Positions 7,601 to 15,400 of a stretch of 16,210 bases of DNA are shown here, piece by piece (the stretch's first letter is position 1; every line of letters begins with the position of its first letter). Source of the DNA: Candidatus Peregrinibacteria bacterium (lineage in GTDB: Bacteria; Patescibacteriota; Gracilibacteria; UM-FILTER-43-11). Made by a program: the position numbers and the translations under genes. The notes below the pieces were generated by a model. It made no database searches, was not told the origin of the DNA, and saw nothing but the letters and a program-made list of their open reading frames with translations. The DNA is taken from positions 1-16,210 of the forward strand of contig JAUXDO010000016.1 in NCBI GenBank assembly GCA_030618315.1, in the 5' to 3' direction.

Positions 7601-10083
7601 TCACTTGAACCCATACTGTTTTCAAGCATAAACATCAGTTTTTCAAAATTTTCAGGGTCTGGCGAAGCCATAAGTTCGTCCCAATTATCCACACTATAAG
7701 TATATCTATCAATTTCAGGTTTTGTGCTTAATGCAGCCATATATCCCTCATATACTCCCACTGTGCTAATACCAAGCCTTTCCATAAAATCCATTCGGCT
7801 TTTATCGTCAAGCGAAAGCATATTGTAACCAATTTCAATCTGACTCATATCCTCCTCATATTTTGCCAGCATTGCAGGAGTTATTATGTCGTGATATTCA
7901 TCATTTCGAATTGATAAAATTAGTGCTTCTGCATCTTTAGAATACGGGTCTTTCATTGCGATTTTAACTGTTTCTAAAAACTTTTTAGAATCTTTTTCTT
8001 GTTTTTTGAATTGGTCTAATTTGTCACTTAATGCCGAATCACTCTGCTTTTTAAAAAGTGCAATCATTCCCTTAGGAAATTTTGCCAACACACCCTTATC
8101 CATTTGCGCTTTTTCGGCAGGGCTTGCTGAATGCCATTTTATTACTGCATCTAGCGCAGAATTCACTTTTTTATAATTCTTCAGATCAACATGAACCTCA
8201 TTTGCCAATTGTAATACAGGTAACAATCTTCGTCTTTTCTCGTCCATTCTGTCCGATTTTTCCTGCATGTCATAATGTGGAGATTTTCCAAGTACCATAA
8301 GCATCCACCTGTTATCAACACCCAAATCATCGATCAAAACCTCTTTACCTGCTCCAAAATCAATACGAAAATCATTTACACCTTCGTCATATATATTGGT
8401 TATCAGCATACGGCGGACAGCCGGATTGTATGAGTCTTTACTGTAGCCATGAGGAAGTGTTTTATCCACCATTGTCATAGCCTTATGAAATTTGCGCATT
8501 GCAAGTTCCATAACAAGCTGTGGATTTCCCTTAAGCGAAGAGCGTGTAAAGCTGTCACCGGCAGTTTTTTTACGGAAAACATTTTTTTCTCTTTTGTATT
8601 CTGCTTCCGCCAATTCCTGACGTATTTCAAGATTAGATACAATTGATTTTAGCCCTTCATCATCATTAAAATCATCTCCTGATTGTATTTTTCTGTTTAA
8701 TTGATGAATATAATGACCGATTACTTTATGCTTTTCATCAAAATAATTTTTTTCAGGAGTCCTCGGGATATCCTTTAATGTACTAATATCCAGGCCAATC
8801 TGATAAGGCGTGGCATTAGCTTTATCAATAAGGGTTGAAATTTTTGGAACAGCTTTAGCTCTTATTTTTTCATTAATTGCGGTAACTTTCTTATCCGTAC
8901 CATCCATTTTATCTTTATCAAAATTTTTGTACTCCATCCATGCTTCATGAATGGAAGGAAAACGTTTTCTGTTTTCCTCAGCATCTTCTCCAAAATCAGA
9001 ACCTAAAATAAAGTTACCTTCAAAACCTTTTGTATCTCTTCGTAAAATAGAGAAAAACAAGTTCTTACTTTCATCTCTATCGCTACTAGATAAGCCATAT
9101 TCCGGGTTTGTCCAAAAATTCTTAAATCGCTCTGAGCCGGCACTTATAATTGGCGTTACAGTAGCCCTGTCATACATGTCACTAAGTTCAATATAAGCAG
9201 GCTTTTTCTGTATTTTTGTTTTTTCTGCAGCATGAGCAAGTGCTTCATTCATTCTGGTGACTATTATTTCTCCACTGGCAATCGAGGGATTTTCTTTTGC
9301 TTCCTCCAGATCTTTTAGTTGAGATTCAACAGTACTGCCGGCAGAAGTAGCCCCAAGTAAGTCAATTTGTAACTGTACAGCGGCACGAGCCTTTAATAAT
9401 TCTCTATAATTACTCTCGCTTATTGATGAGGGTTGTCCATGCTGTAAGACAACATTCATTTTGGCCAATATCGCATGAAGCTGTCTAATAGCAGGTGCAT
9501 TGTCTTCCATTTGCAATGGAGCAATATTAACAGATATCTTATTAAGGTCAGGCCTTTGTTTTATATGGTCATTCCATTGAGTTCGAACAAACACCTTGTC
9601 AATAAATATTCTGCGTCCTCCATATACAACTTCTGTACTGCTAGTAAGCATACTTCGTATTTTCAACAGTTCTTTTCTTTGATTTACATAATCAAAGTTG
9701 GCAAGTGTGTAATGTTCATCATCTCCAAATCTAAAAGGTCTGGTCAAAATATCATCAATTTCCTTAACAAGTACACTAAAATTACTAACATCAGTTGAAA
9801 GAGGTTTTTTATAGGGCTCATTCCAGCTATTATTAGGATTTGTATTATTTTTTGTATTGTAATGGGCAATTTCTTTCTCAAGCTTTTTTTTGAATGCTTT
9901 AAATTTCTTTTCAGCTTCTTTTATCTCTTTTTCGGAAGCAATCTCTTCCCTTCTGGCTTTTTCTTCTACACTTTCATATTTCGATGCTTTCTCAGGAGTA
10001 CTAGCTTGATAAACCAAAAACATCGGCAATAAGCCAAATAGTCCATTATTTTCGTTTCGGTGATTAATTGAGTTTATTCGCAT
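4678..10083 (-). CDS. Giant 1801-aa hypothetical protein with 41-aa repeats and Lys/Gly tail
   Basis: I recognise no family. The N-terminus has a short hydrophobic stretch (residues 14-26, too short for a sure anchor) followed by a Glu/Lys-rich predicted coiled coil (about 35-78). Residues 80-900 are charged and largely helical, without a catalytic motif I can name. Hydrophobic helices lie near 917-940, 948-966 and 1258-1281. Residues from about 1322 to 1437 contain tandem 41-residue repeats whose units start GMSQSQ (1344), GMSEAQ (1385) and GMSPEA (1426). The C-terminal region (1450-1780) is richer in Tyr, Trp, Pro and Gly and looks like a folded domain. The last 22 residues are almost only Lys, Gly and Arg (KGKGKGKGKGKKK). 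The start at 10083 is the first ATG of the frame; it lies about 45 nt after an extended -10 promoter and has no clear Shine-Dalgarno. Size and composition suggest a structural or surface-associated role, but this is conjecture. Stop is TAG. Confidence 0.85.
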   Translation of the reverse strand: MRINSINHRNENNGLFGLLPMFLVYQASTPEKASKYESVEEKARREEIASEKEIKEAEKKFKAFKKKLEKEIAHYNTKNNTNPNNSWNEPYKKPLSTDVSNFSVLVKEIDDILTRPFRFGDDEHYTLANFDYVNQRKELLKIRSMLTSSTEVVYGGRRIFIDKVFVRTQWNDHIKQRPDLNKISVNIAPLQMEDNAPAIRQLHAILAKMNVVLQHGQPSSISESNYRELLKARAAVQLQIDLLGATSAGSTVESQLKDLEEAKENPSIASGEIIVTRMNEALAHAAEKTKIQKKPAYIELSDMYDRATVTPIISAGSERFKNFWTNPEYGLSSSDRDESKNLFFSILRRDTKGFEGNFILGSDFGEDAEENRKRFPSIHEAWMEYKNFDKDKMDGTDKKVTAINEKIRAKAVPKISTLIDKANATPYQIGLDISTLKDIPRTPEKNYFDEKHKVIGHYIHQLNRKIQSGDDFNDDEGLKSIVSNLEIRQELAEAEYKREKNVFRKKTAGDSFTRSSLKGNPQLVMELAMRKFHKAMTMVDKTLPHGYSKDSYNPAVRRMLITNIYDEGVNDFRIDFGAGKEVLIDDLGVDNRWMLMVLGKSPHYDMQEKSDRMDEKRRRLLPVLQLANEVHVDLKNYKKVNSALDAVIKWHSASPAEKAQMDKGVLAKFPKGMIALFKKQSDSALSDKLDQFKKQEKDSKKFLETVKIAMKDPYSKDAEALILSIRNDEYHDIITPAMLAKYEEDMSQIEIGYNMLSLDDKSRMDFMERLGISTVGVYEGYMAALSTKPEIDRYTYSVDNWDELMASPDPENFEKLMFMLENSMGSSDKEGKKHFLMVFRAMHGEGSADMADMEDSKVHAMGVYKMIKSEIKDREIGYALSADQQAEYFAKLDGETIGDKVTRYAKGAINMLTGPGQSWANRGAGLIMLIAALKAAHSAYKGDTKAGKALRLLFVAGAAELATKEVTGKGILERLGFETLMEAGEGTSEAVLVMDGVDHMDDKMVGPEEHTRALYELRKIPFHEAMAWYMDTNTNREDGMPISGEDDKFPDGIDVDNIVFGEKWKTYEPERAGRKVVMQTMKHFFEYAGRKSQESPHKSALALNERWATSMEDGYDANNLKYSKFAIPEAARKMYKQNRDKLTWGLVIDAEIDQQARNETMRKHGAAPVLDYFAEKGAEFIEWSRQTLLSPTTLAATQLYENLGDNAEKVADFVDGLAEKGKTKVHFGIEGMKLKWEEHEIEIRNFFGSNVELIWEGVKFFPSVLIGLDQWAVPALLAKIKQGKEILFEDQIPQIVGETLSAQDIVQGDNMLILDNVFADNVRNLQRSNPNLSPEQAILQIKDGMSQSQVDEILTRNAGFNRNVTNLVRDDGITRAEAIEQVRDGMSEAQIMGILTRNANFRSSVANLVRDEGITVADATDRVRNGMSPEAIETARINALDDPRAYEVQYNPSFKHLGIYQKPFMNAIEAGDNDPEGSMFYVNDDFPDEHVGYLITETTVAGASADSSEYNAKARNSKMVTKARKQAVEHYRLQHPSLTLEYVDDMLFPVHAAVKSGKNGVEKRYTFWRMPLPGGKEFNLRASGHWADTKVPNKYRHPFYVDPSRGAWGNLKEAYGVDSPGARKVIASAMKLAGRVGGAAMGAAERLGKMGDWVTNRFIPANEPQSDFLTRMATWEEPNKQLYDEVTGVAGETGSARSDFYSDIAHPERATMFKALRDLAIITGNSYYYGVIPGRPSTSWDNPRPTNWTDAKWESYYADWCFDNGYNTDGTVRGQVAGARARRGKKGRKGKGKGKGKGKKK
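5801..6169 (-). repeat. 123-bp coding tandem repeats (41 aa)
   Basis: The words GACATACCGT, CATCTCTTACTAAATTAG and GCATTTCGCGTTAATAT recur at exactly 123-bp spacing (for example at 5801, 5924 and, diverged, near 6047). The protein unit runs GMS..(Q/I)..ILTRNA.F...V.NLVRD.GIT..(E/D)A...VR(D/N). Two complete units are flanked by two partial ones. Conservation at DNA level implies fairly recent duplication. Confidence 0.9.
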
Positions 10084-10135
10084 TTGTTTTTCTTTTTTTC
10101 TATAACTGCCTCAAATCTCACTTATTTATCTATAT

Positions 10136-10144
10136 ATTATAGCA
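10136..10144 (-). promoter_or_regulatory. Extended -10 promoter for the 1801-aa gene
   Basis: The minus strand reads TGCTATAAT, a perfect -10 with the TG extension. No good -35 is seen 16-18 bp upstream, which the extended -10 can compensate for. A transcript starting near 10129 would have a 45-nt leader containing an A-rich tract but no Shine-Dalgarno sequence. Confidence 0.65.
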
Positions 10145-10208
10145 AATTTTGGCTTAAATAGCTAGTCTATACGTATTGACGCACTCTAAAAAAGTGATGT
10201 AATTTATT

Positions 10209-10224
10209 CCTATTTTAGAATCCC
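10209..10224. repeat. Extra copy of the terminal repeat of the 10243-10450 element
   Basis: CCTATTTTAGAATCCC differs by one base from the left end of the adjacent element (CCTATTGTAGAATCCC) and lies 34 bp before it in the same orientation. It may be a relic of an earlier insertion or of nested copies. Confidence 0.6.
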
Positions 10225-10242
10225 AACTCCTTTTTTATCAGA

Positions 10243-10450
10243 CCTATTGTAGAATCCCCCTAGCCCCCTTTATCAAGGGGGAATGATTATAGGGTTTATA
10301 TGTTAGAAGTTCTGTGTTTTTAAAATACGTAACTCTAAATAAAAAACACCTCCACCCATCTCAGCTACAAAGCAACCGTATAACCAAAAGCCTCCTTGAT
10401 AAGGGAGGACTGTGCGGATTTAACGGATTGGTGGTGGGTTCTACAATAGG
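10243..10450. mobile_element. 208-bp MITE-like element with terminal inverted repeats
   Basis: The left end CCTATTGTAGAATCCC and the right end GGGTTCTACAATAGG are inverted copies over 15 bp with one mismatch. Inside each end is a second palindrome, CCCCCTTTATCAAGGGGG at 10264-10281 and CCTCCTTGATAAGGGAGG at 10391-10408, and these are inverted relatives of each other. The element has no open reading frame of note and fills most of the gap between two genes. A direct target duplication is not obvious. By family knowledge this is how non-autonomous miniature elements look, but a large bidirectional RNA hairpin is an alternative. Confidence 0.65.
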
Positions 10451-10492
10451 CAAATAACAAATCACAAATGATAAATGTGAATCCGAAACCTT

Positions 10493-10511
10493 GCCTACCG
10501 GCAGGCAGGTC
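10493..10511. repeat. Dispersed palindromic repeat GCCTACCGGCAGGCAGGTC
   Basis: This 19-bp sequence recurs exactly, inverted, at 11941-11959. It contains the imperfect palindrome GCCTaccggcAGGC. It lies 21 bp past the stop of the twin-arginine-signal gene and may act as a stem-loop there. Flanking words (GAATCCGAAA, CAGAAATCTGA) resemble those at 4645-4677 after the 1801-aa gene. The strip 10451-10492 is AT-rich with nothing else visible. Confidence 0.7.
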
Positions 10512-10531
10512 AGAAATCTGATATCACAAAT

Positions 10532-11734
10532 CTACCTCTTTCCTCTCGCATCACTTCTCATTTCGTAATATCTATTCTTCAGTAAATGTTCAGGGTTACC
10601 ATTTGGGTCAGTCTCATAATACATATCATCAATTTGCAGTGTTCTACCGTCTCCTCTCGTATTTTTAGCAACATCACCATTAATAGCAGCCATAAGGTAA
10701 CCATCAAGACTGATATCAATAAATGGGTATTTTTTTGAGTCAGTAATATCTGGTGGCATCATAATTATTCTGTAGAAACCGGGTTTTTCATCAATAGCAC
10801 CAACTGTCAAAAGCCATTTAAAATCATCTTCAATATAATCATTATATGTTTCAAGGTTATTGTTCTGATCCGCTGTCAGATTTTGAAATCGTTTAAAATC
10901 ATCTGGAAAGCTATTAAATTCCGTCTCTTCATCAAAACCTCTTGCCTTCATAACCCTAGCAATATGTTTCGGAACTGTTTTGTTAAGCAACATAAACATT
11001 ATTTTAAGAGGATTAGCTAAATCTCTTTTATCCTCAGTCGTTTGGTCACCTAATGAATTACTTATAATATCCTTTTGACGCGAAACAGTTCTTGCAATTT
11101 TACCTTCATTGACTTCATAAGGATTAATTCCCACCTTTCTCAATTTATCTCCGTCAGAACTGCTATCAGTCATAGTATCAACGACTTGTGTTATACATCC
11201 AAGTCTGGAATCGGGATACATATCAATTTTCATTTTAAAATCACCTGAAATTTCATTGTTTTCACTGGAACATCGTTTGGTAATAATAATATCTCTTTCT
11301 GAATTATCATCCCGGTCAATTTCGTATGAAAAATCATATGGATGCTGAATTATTAACAGCATTGATTGCAATACTTCCCCTCTCCATTTTTCTTTATAAA
11401 TATGATTAAGAAACAAGGGATTGATATATGTGGCACTAATAAGGTCATTACACATTACCAGCCTATTCAGCTCTTCCTGACCAATCACCTCATGTCCTCT
11501 TTCTAATTGCTGGGCAACTCGGGATCTGCTGGTATAATCCACAAAACCGGTTTCATTATAATTTTGATAAGGCTTGATTGGCTCCTTTTTTTTACGGGCA
11601 TCGGCTGAACCAGCACCGAGCGTTATAGCTCCGGCAAGTAGCAATCCGATTTTCGTCAAAGCAGATCTTCTGCCAGGATTTTCTAGTTGACCCTCATCAT
11701 GCTCACGCCCTTGATTTTCGCTTTTATTAGACAT
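10532..11734 (-). CDS. Exported protein with twin-arginine signal, unknown family
   Basis: A 400-aa protein I cannot place in a family. The N-terminus is polar for 20 residues, then has RRSALTK (Arg22-Arg23) followed by a hydrophobic stretch (28-43) and an AxA-type site ADA ending at residue 46. This is the layout of a Tat signal peptide, so export in folded form is likely. The mature part (47-400) is hydrophilic, with a basic start (RKKKEP), a Tyr-rich region, three cysteines (in VMCND, KRCSS, LGCIT) and a Tyr/Arg-rich end (NRYYEMRSDARGKR). No membrane helix is visible after the signal. The start at 11734 is supported by the promoter just upstream and by the signal peptide; there is no Shine-Dalgarno. 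It has its own promoter, so it is not simply part of an operon with the genes upstream. Stop is TAG. Confidence 0.85.
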   Translation of the reverse strand: MSNKSENQGREHDEGQLENPGRRSALTKIGLLLAGAITLGAGSADARKKKEPIKPYQNYNETGFVDYTSRSRVAQQLERGHEVIGQEELNRLVMCNDLISATYINPLFLNHIYKEKWRGEVLQSMLLIIQHPYDFSYEIDRDDNSERDIIITKRCSSENNEISGDFKMKIDMYPDSRLGCITQVVDTMTDSSSDGDKLRKVGINPYEVNEGKIARTVSRQKDIISNSLGDQTTEDKRDLANPLKIMFMLLNKTVPKHIARVMKARGFDEETEFNSFPDDFKRFQNLTADQNNNLETYNDYIEDDFKWLLTVGAIDEKPGFYRIIMMPPDITDSKKYPFIDISLDGYLMAAINGDVAKNTRGDGRTLQIDDMYYETDPNGNPEHLLKNRYYEMRSDARGKR

Positions 11735-11764
11735 TAAATAATGCTTTAGAAAATATTCGGTATT

Positions 11765-11793
11765 ATTCTAAAACAATTTTTCTAGAATGTCAA
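11765..11793 (-). promoter_or_regulatory. Strong promoter for the Tat-signal gene
   Basis: Minus-strand TTGACA (11788-11793), a 17-bp spacer and TAGAAT (11765-11770) match the vegetative consensus at 11 of 12 positions. The transcript should start near 11758, with a leader of about 24 nt and no Shine-Dalgarno before the ATG at 11734. Confidence 0.8.
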
Positions 11794-11828
11794 GCAAAAA
11801 ATCATGTTAAAAAATCACTAATCCAAAA

Positions 11829-11988
11829 GGGATTTCTCAACTCCCGCTGGTCGCTCGAAATGACGATTGCCAAAGGGTTGGGAAGGCGGATTTTCTCGTA
11901 GAGAAAATTCGCCTTCCCCCAATAGACTTGCCGTCATTCCGACCTGCCTGCCGGTAGGCGGGGCGAAGTTTACGTAGTCGAGGAATCT
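11829..11988. repeat. Composite palindromic repeat with central hairpin
   Basis: The outer parts are imperfect inverted copies (GGATTTCTC with CGAAATGACG on the left, CGTCATTCCGAC with GAGGAATCT on the right). The centre is a strong hairpin GGAAGGCGGATTTTCTC-GTA-GAGAAAATTCGCCTTCC (11881-11917, one G/T wobble). The right half contains the 19-bp repeat also found at 10493. It abuts and partly supplies the TAG stop of the 111-aa gene, and the hairpin may terminate its transcript. The open frame through it on the minus strand is not a gene. Confidence 0.7.
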
Positions 11989-12322
11989 ACTTAAAACTAT
12001 TAAACGCATTCAGTGTCTGCTCTTTAAATTCATCCAATGCAATTATAATCGCCTCCTGTGCTTCCGGACTATGTCTGATAATCTCAGCAAATAAAAATTC
12101 AATTTCATCTTCATCACTATATTGTTCCATTACATAATCAATAACTTCCGGTTCAAGATTCATTGAAGCTGTATTTAAAATCACATGATTCATTTGCTTC
12201 TGCATAGCTTGTTTAAGCGCTTTAACCTTTTCCGGTTCATCATTTTCCATGCCCATTTCCACGATTAATTCATCAATAATCGTACTCGGATCAAACGGTG
12301 TTGTGTTGTCATTTTCACTCAT
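11987..12322 (-). CDS. Small acidic hypothetical protein
   Basis: A 111-aa protein starting MSENDNTTPFDPSTIIDELIVEMG. It is acidic, probably all-helical and soluble, without cysteines, signal or membrane segment, and of no family I recognise. The Glu/Asp-rich middle (YSDEDEIEFLFAEII) and amphipathic helices suggest a partner-binding or chaperone-like small protein. It lies directly after the giant gene, separated by a repeat array, and could serve it. The start at 12322 is preferred because the upstream part of the frame is entirely repeat-derived. However, an in-frame ATG at 12421, only 5 nt after the TAA of the giant gene, would allow translational coupling with 33 extra residues. No Shine-Dalgarno precedes either. 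The TAG stop falls at the edge of the composite repeat. Confidence 0.7.
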   Translation of the reverse strand: MSENDNTTPFDPSTIIDELIVEMGMENDEPEKVKALKQAMQKQMNHVILNTASMNLEPEVIDYVMEQYSDEDEIEFLFAEIIRHSPEAQEAIIIALDEFKEQTLNAFNSFK

Positions 12323-12331
12323 ATATTTATT

Positions 12332-12337
12332 ATTATA
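12332..12337 (-). promoter_or_regulatory. Possible -10 box giving a leaderless transcript
   Basis: Minus-strand TATAAT ends 9 nt before the ATG at 12322, so a transcript would start within a few bases of the start codon. No -35 match is seen; the repeat array occupies that position. It may be a chance match in AT-rich sequence. Confidence 0.35.
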
Positions 12338-12426
12338 TTCGGATTGATATCGGATTGATTTCGGATTGTTATCGGATTGATAATCCATTCGATATCCATT
12401 CGATATCCATTCGATATCCATTCGAT
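12338..12426. repeat. Eight 11-bp repeats, four facing four inverted
   Basis: Four units of the type ATCGGATTGAT (12338-12381) are followed, after one extra A, by four perfect ATCCATTCGAT units (12383-12426). The reverse complement of the second unit (ATCGAATGGAT) matches the first at 9 of 11 positions, so the two arrays can pair into a long imperfect hairpin. The array begins at the base right after the TAA of the giant gene and ends 15 bp before the next ATG, filling nearly the whole gap. Confidence 0.9.
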
Positions 12427-15400
12427 TTAGGCAGCCATCGGTGCGGGCATCGCTCCACCCATTTGTGGCATCTGCGGTGCTTTCATTCTATCTGATACAC
12501 CTTTTTTCATCCAGCTTGGAATTGAACCCCCGAGCCATCTCCAGGTGTGCGGTAACAGCAATGGTAGTCCGGCCAATGTACCGATTATCCCTACTTTAGC
12601 AGCTAATTTTGTTGCCCACCATCCTGTTTTTACCGTTGCGCCAACAGTGGTTACTCCGGCTCCTATACCCTTTTTAACCCCTCTTTTGGCTTTTTGCCTG
12701 CCTTCTTTTGTACTCATCATCTTAGCAACTTCAGGTGAGAAAACACCTGCTAATGCGGCAGGAAGTAATAGTGGATTTAACATTGCGGCACCCACGGCAA
12801 GTCCTGTAGTGGCAAGTCCCCGAACAGCTGCACTTTGAAATGCTTTCTTAACTTTTTCATTTTTAAAATGTGTACTTGAAAGTCCAGTTGCTAACGATGC
12901 CCCTCCTCCAAGTACTCCCAGTTTGGTAGCAAGACCAGCCGTAGCTAAAGCTCCACCACCAACAATACCTGTAGCTGCAACTGTACCGGTAAGCGCAAAA
13001 GTCTTTGCAGCCTTCCATCTCAAAATCTTTTTCGAAATATCATTTTTTGAAACAGTCGCATTATTCAGCTCTTCAAAATAGGCATTCATCATATCTACGC
13101 CTTTCGCATTTTCCTTTCCGCGGAATGAAGTTTTCACTTTATCCTTAATATAATTACGTTGTAATGTCTTCATATGTCCTATTAAATTCTCTGCTCTTCC
13201 GGCAGAAATCACCCTTAAGTAGCGCATATTCCCATCATGCAATGCCATTTCCAGATAAGCCATAATTCTTGGCAGGGTTTTTTTCATATTTTGATCATTG
13301 ATTCCGCCACTCAGACTCTCAAACCATGCCTCAACCGCTCCAAGATTATTATGAGATTTTGCAAGTTTTTTCCAGTCCTCTGGTTTAATACTGCTGAATT
13401 TTGGATCTTGTCCAATTGATTCCAGCGTACCACCCAAGCTTTGTTTTAGGAGAGTCATGCCACTTGCAAGTCCGTAAAGTATATTGGCCGCTCCGGAAGC
13501 AATATCTGTAACTTTGCCTAATGCTTTTCTTCTTTGAGCCTGAATCAGTTCATCTGTTTTTGCTGAAATATCCAGCATCGACATCTTACTGCCTTCTTTT
13601 TTCGCGATATACACCTGAATCATAGAAAGAACCTGAGCGGTAGAACCATATTCCATTGTTCCATCTTTAAGATCCATAATTTTTTTGAATTTATTTTTGT
13701 TTTCAATTAATAAATTTAGCTGTCTTTTAAGAATTCTATAACGGGTTAATCGTGTCTTAATATCCTCTTCACTCATTTTGTTTGGCATTCTGGTTGCCTG
13801 ACCTTTTGCGATTAAAACCTCTTCTCTCATATCTTCTACTTCACTGTCTTTTGACTGCATTAATTTTTCTAGACCTGCTTCATTCATTTGCATAGCAAGT
13901 GCTAGCTCAAACTCATTTCTTTCGGTAAGAAGTGCAATTTTTTTATCACCATTTGCAGAATTTGCTTCGGCAAGTTTAGCATTTAATTGTGGCTGTAGTT
14001 CCTTTTCACTCTGTTTAGCTAAAACATCACTCACGGCTAAGTTAACAGCAGTTTTAGGCTTTAGTAGAAAATTTGTAAGCTCAGTAACACCGTATTTTTT
14101 TATTGTTCCACTTTCAGATAACAATTTCAAAATCGCCAGACTAGCCGGGTCATGTTTATGAAATTGTTCCTTTTTTTCAAGAACTTCTGCCATCATTTTG
14201 TTAACATCACCTTTGGAGACCTCTGGATTAGCTGTCATTGCACTGGTTCCAGTATCGGCATCAGCATCTGGTGTATCTGCACTGCTATCTGCTCCACTAT
14301 CTGCACTACTACCAGATGTATCAGCACCTCCACCACCTCCACCACCTCCACCTGCTCCTTCATCCGTAATCAAATCCCCGAAAGTATCAAAATCGTCATC
14401 AAATGTGTCATTAATAAATTTATCTAATTCCGCAAGTTTGTCTTTTCTCCCTCTGCGTCCAAGTTTTGTAATTTTTTCTATTAACTCATCATCGTTACTG
14501 GCTTTAATATCAAATATACTAGCCAAATCTGAATCTACAAACTGTTTAAATTCCTCCTGAAAATCACTAAACTGACCCCTGTCATTCTCATCAATATCAT
14601 CAGGATTCAATCTAATAATTTTAAAGATTTTTTCAATTTTACCTCTTAATTCCGTATTTGATTTACCATATGCAACTCTTAACAGCAGGGTTTCAATTTT
14701 ACTGTGTTCATCTTGTACATCAATTACATCAGGAGTTTTATCCTGAATAGAACTAATATCAATTTCAAGAATTTTGTCGATTTTTTTAACTGTTATAACT
14801 TTATCCCTAGGAGAAAATTCATCAGCCTTTTTCGCTCTTGTTACTGCGCGCGAAAGAACACCAATAATCTTTTTACTATCCTTTTCATTATCAATTTTTT
14901 TACTACCTTCATATATCTCCCACAAAACCACAAATTTATCTCTTTTATCTTTATCATCCCCAATAATACCCGCAACTAAATTACGAAGATTATCAGGCTT
15001 AATAAAATCAGGAAGTTCTTTTGGTTTCTCTGGTTCGGAATCTGGTGATGCTTTTGGCTTTGGCTTAGGCTTCGGAGCAGGACGTTTCGGCACTTTGAAA
15101 TGTTTTAATAAAGGCACTCTTAATCCAATATCTTCCAAAGTCCGATATCTTTTTCTGATTTCATTAGCAATAGCTGAAGTATCAACATTCTCATTAAAAT
15201 AATCGGAAATATCCTCCAATTTATTTTGATGAGTTTCCGCAAACCATTGTCTTAGTCTGTTGGCCTCATCTATATCTCCAAATGTTTGCATGATTTTAAG
15301 CTCAGTCATGCCTCTGTATTTTTCAACTCTGCTTAACACAATTAGAGCTGACATAAGTTCATACCCTTCTTCTGTGTCTGCTTTTGACATTTTATCTAAT

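Noticed and set aside
4678..10083. UGA recoding as in Gracilibacteria
   Set aside because: No in-frame UGA occurs in 1801 codons of this gene or in the other long genes, so there is no sign of UGA as a sense codon.
11818..12009. 63-codon minus-strand frame
   Set aside because: It is made entirely of the composite palindromic repeat and overlaps the end of the 111-aa gene. Such repeats often stay open by chance.
14198..14560. 120-codon plus-strand frame with a poly-proline run
   Set aside because: The poly-proline is the antisense of the poly-glycine microsatellite of the giant minus-strand gene.
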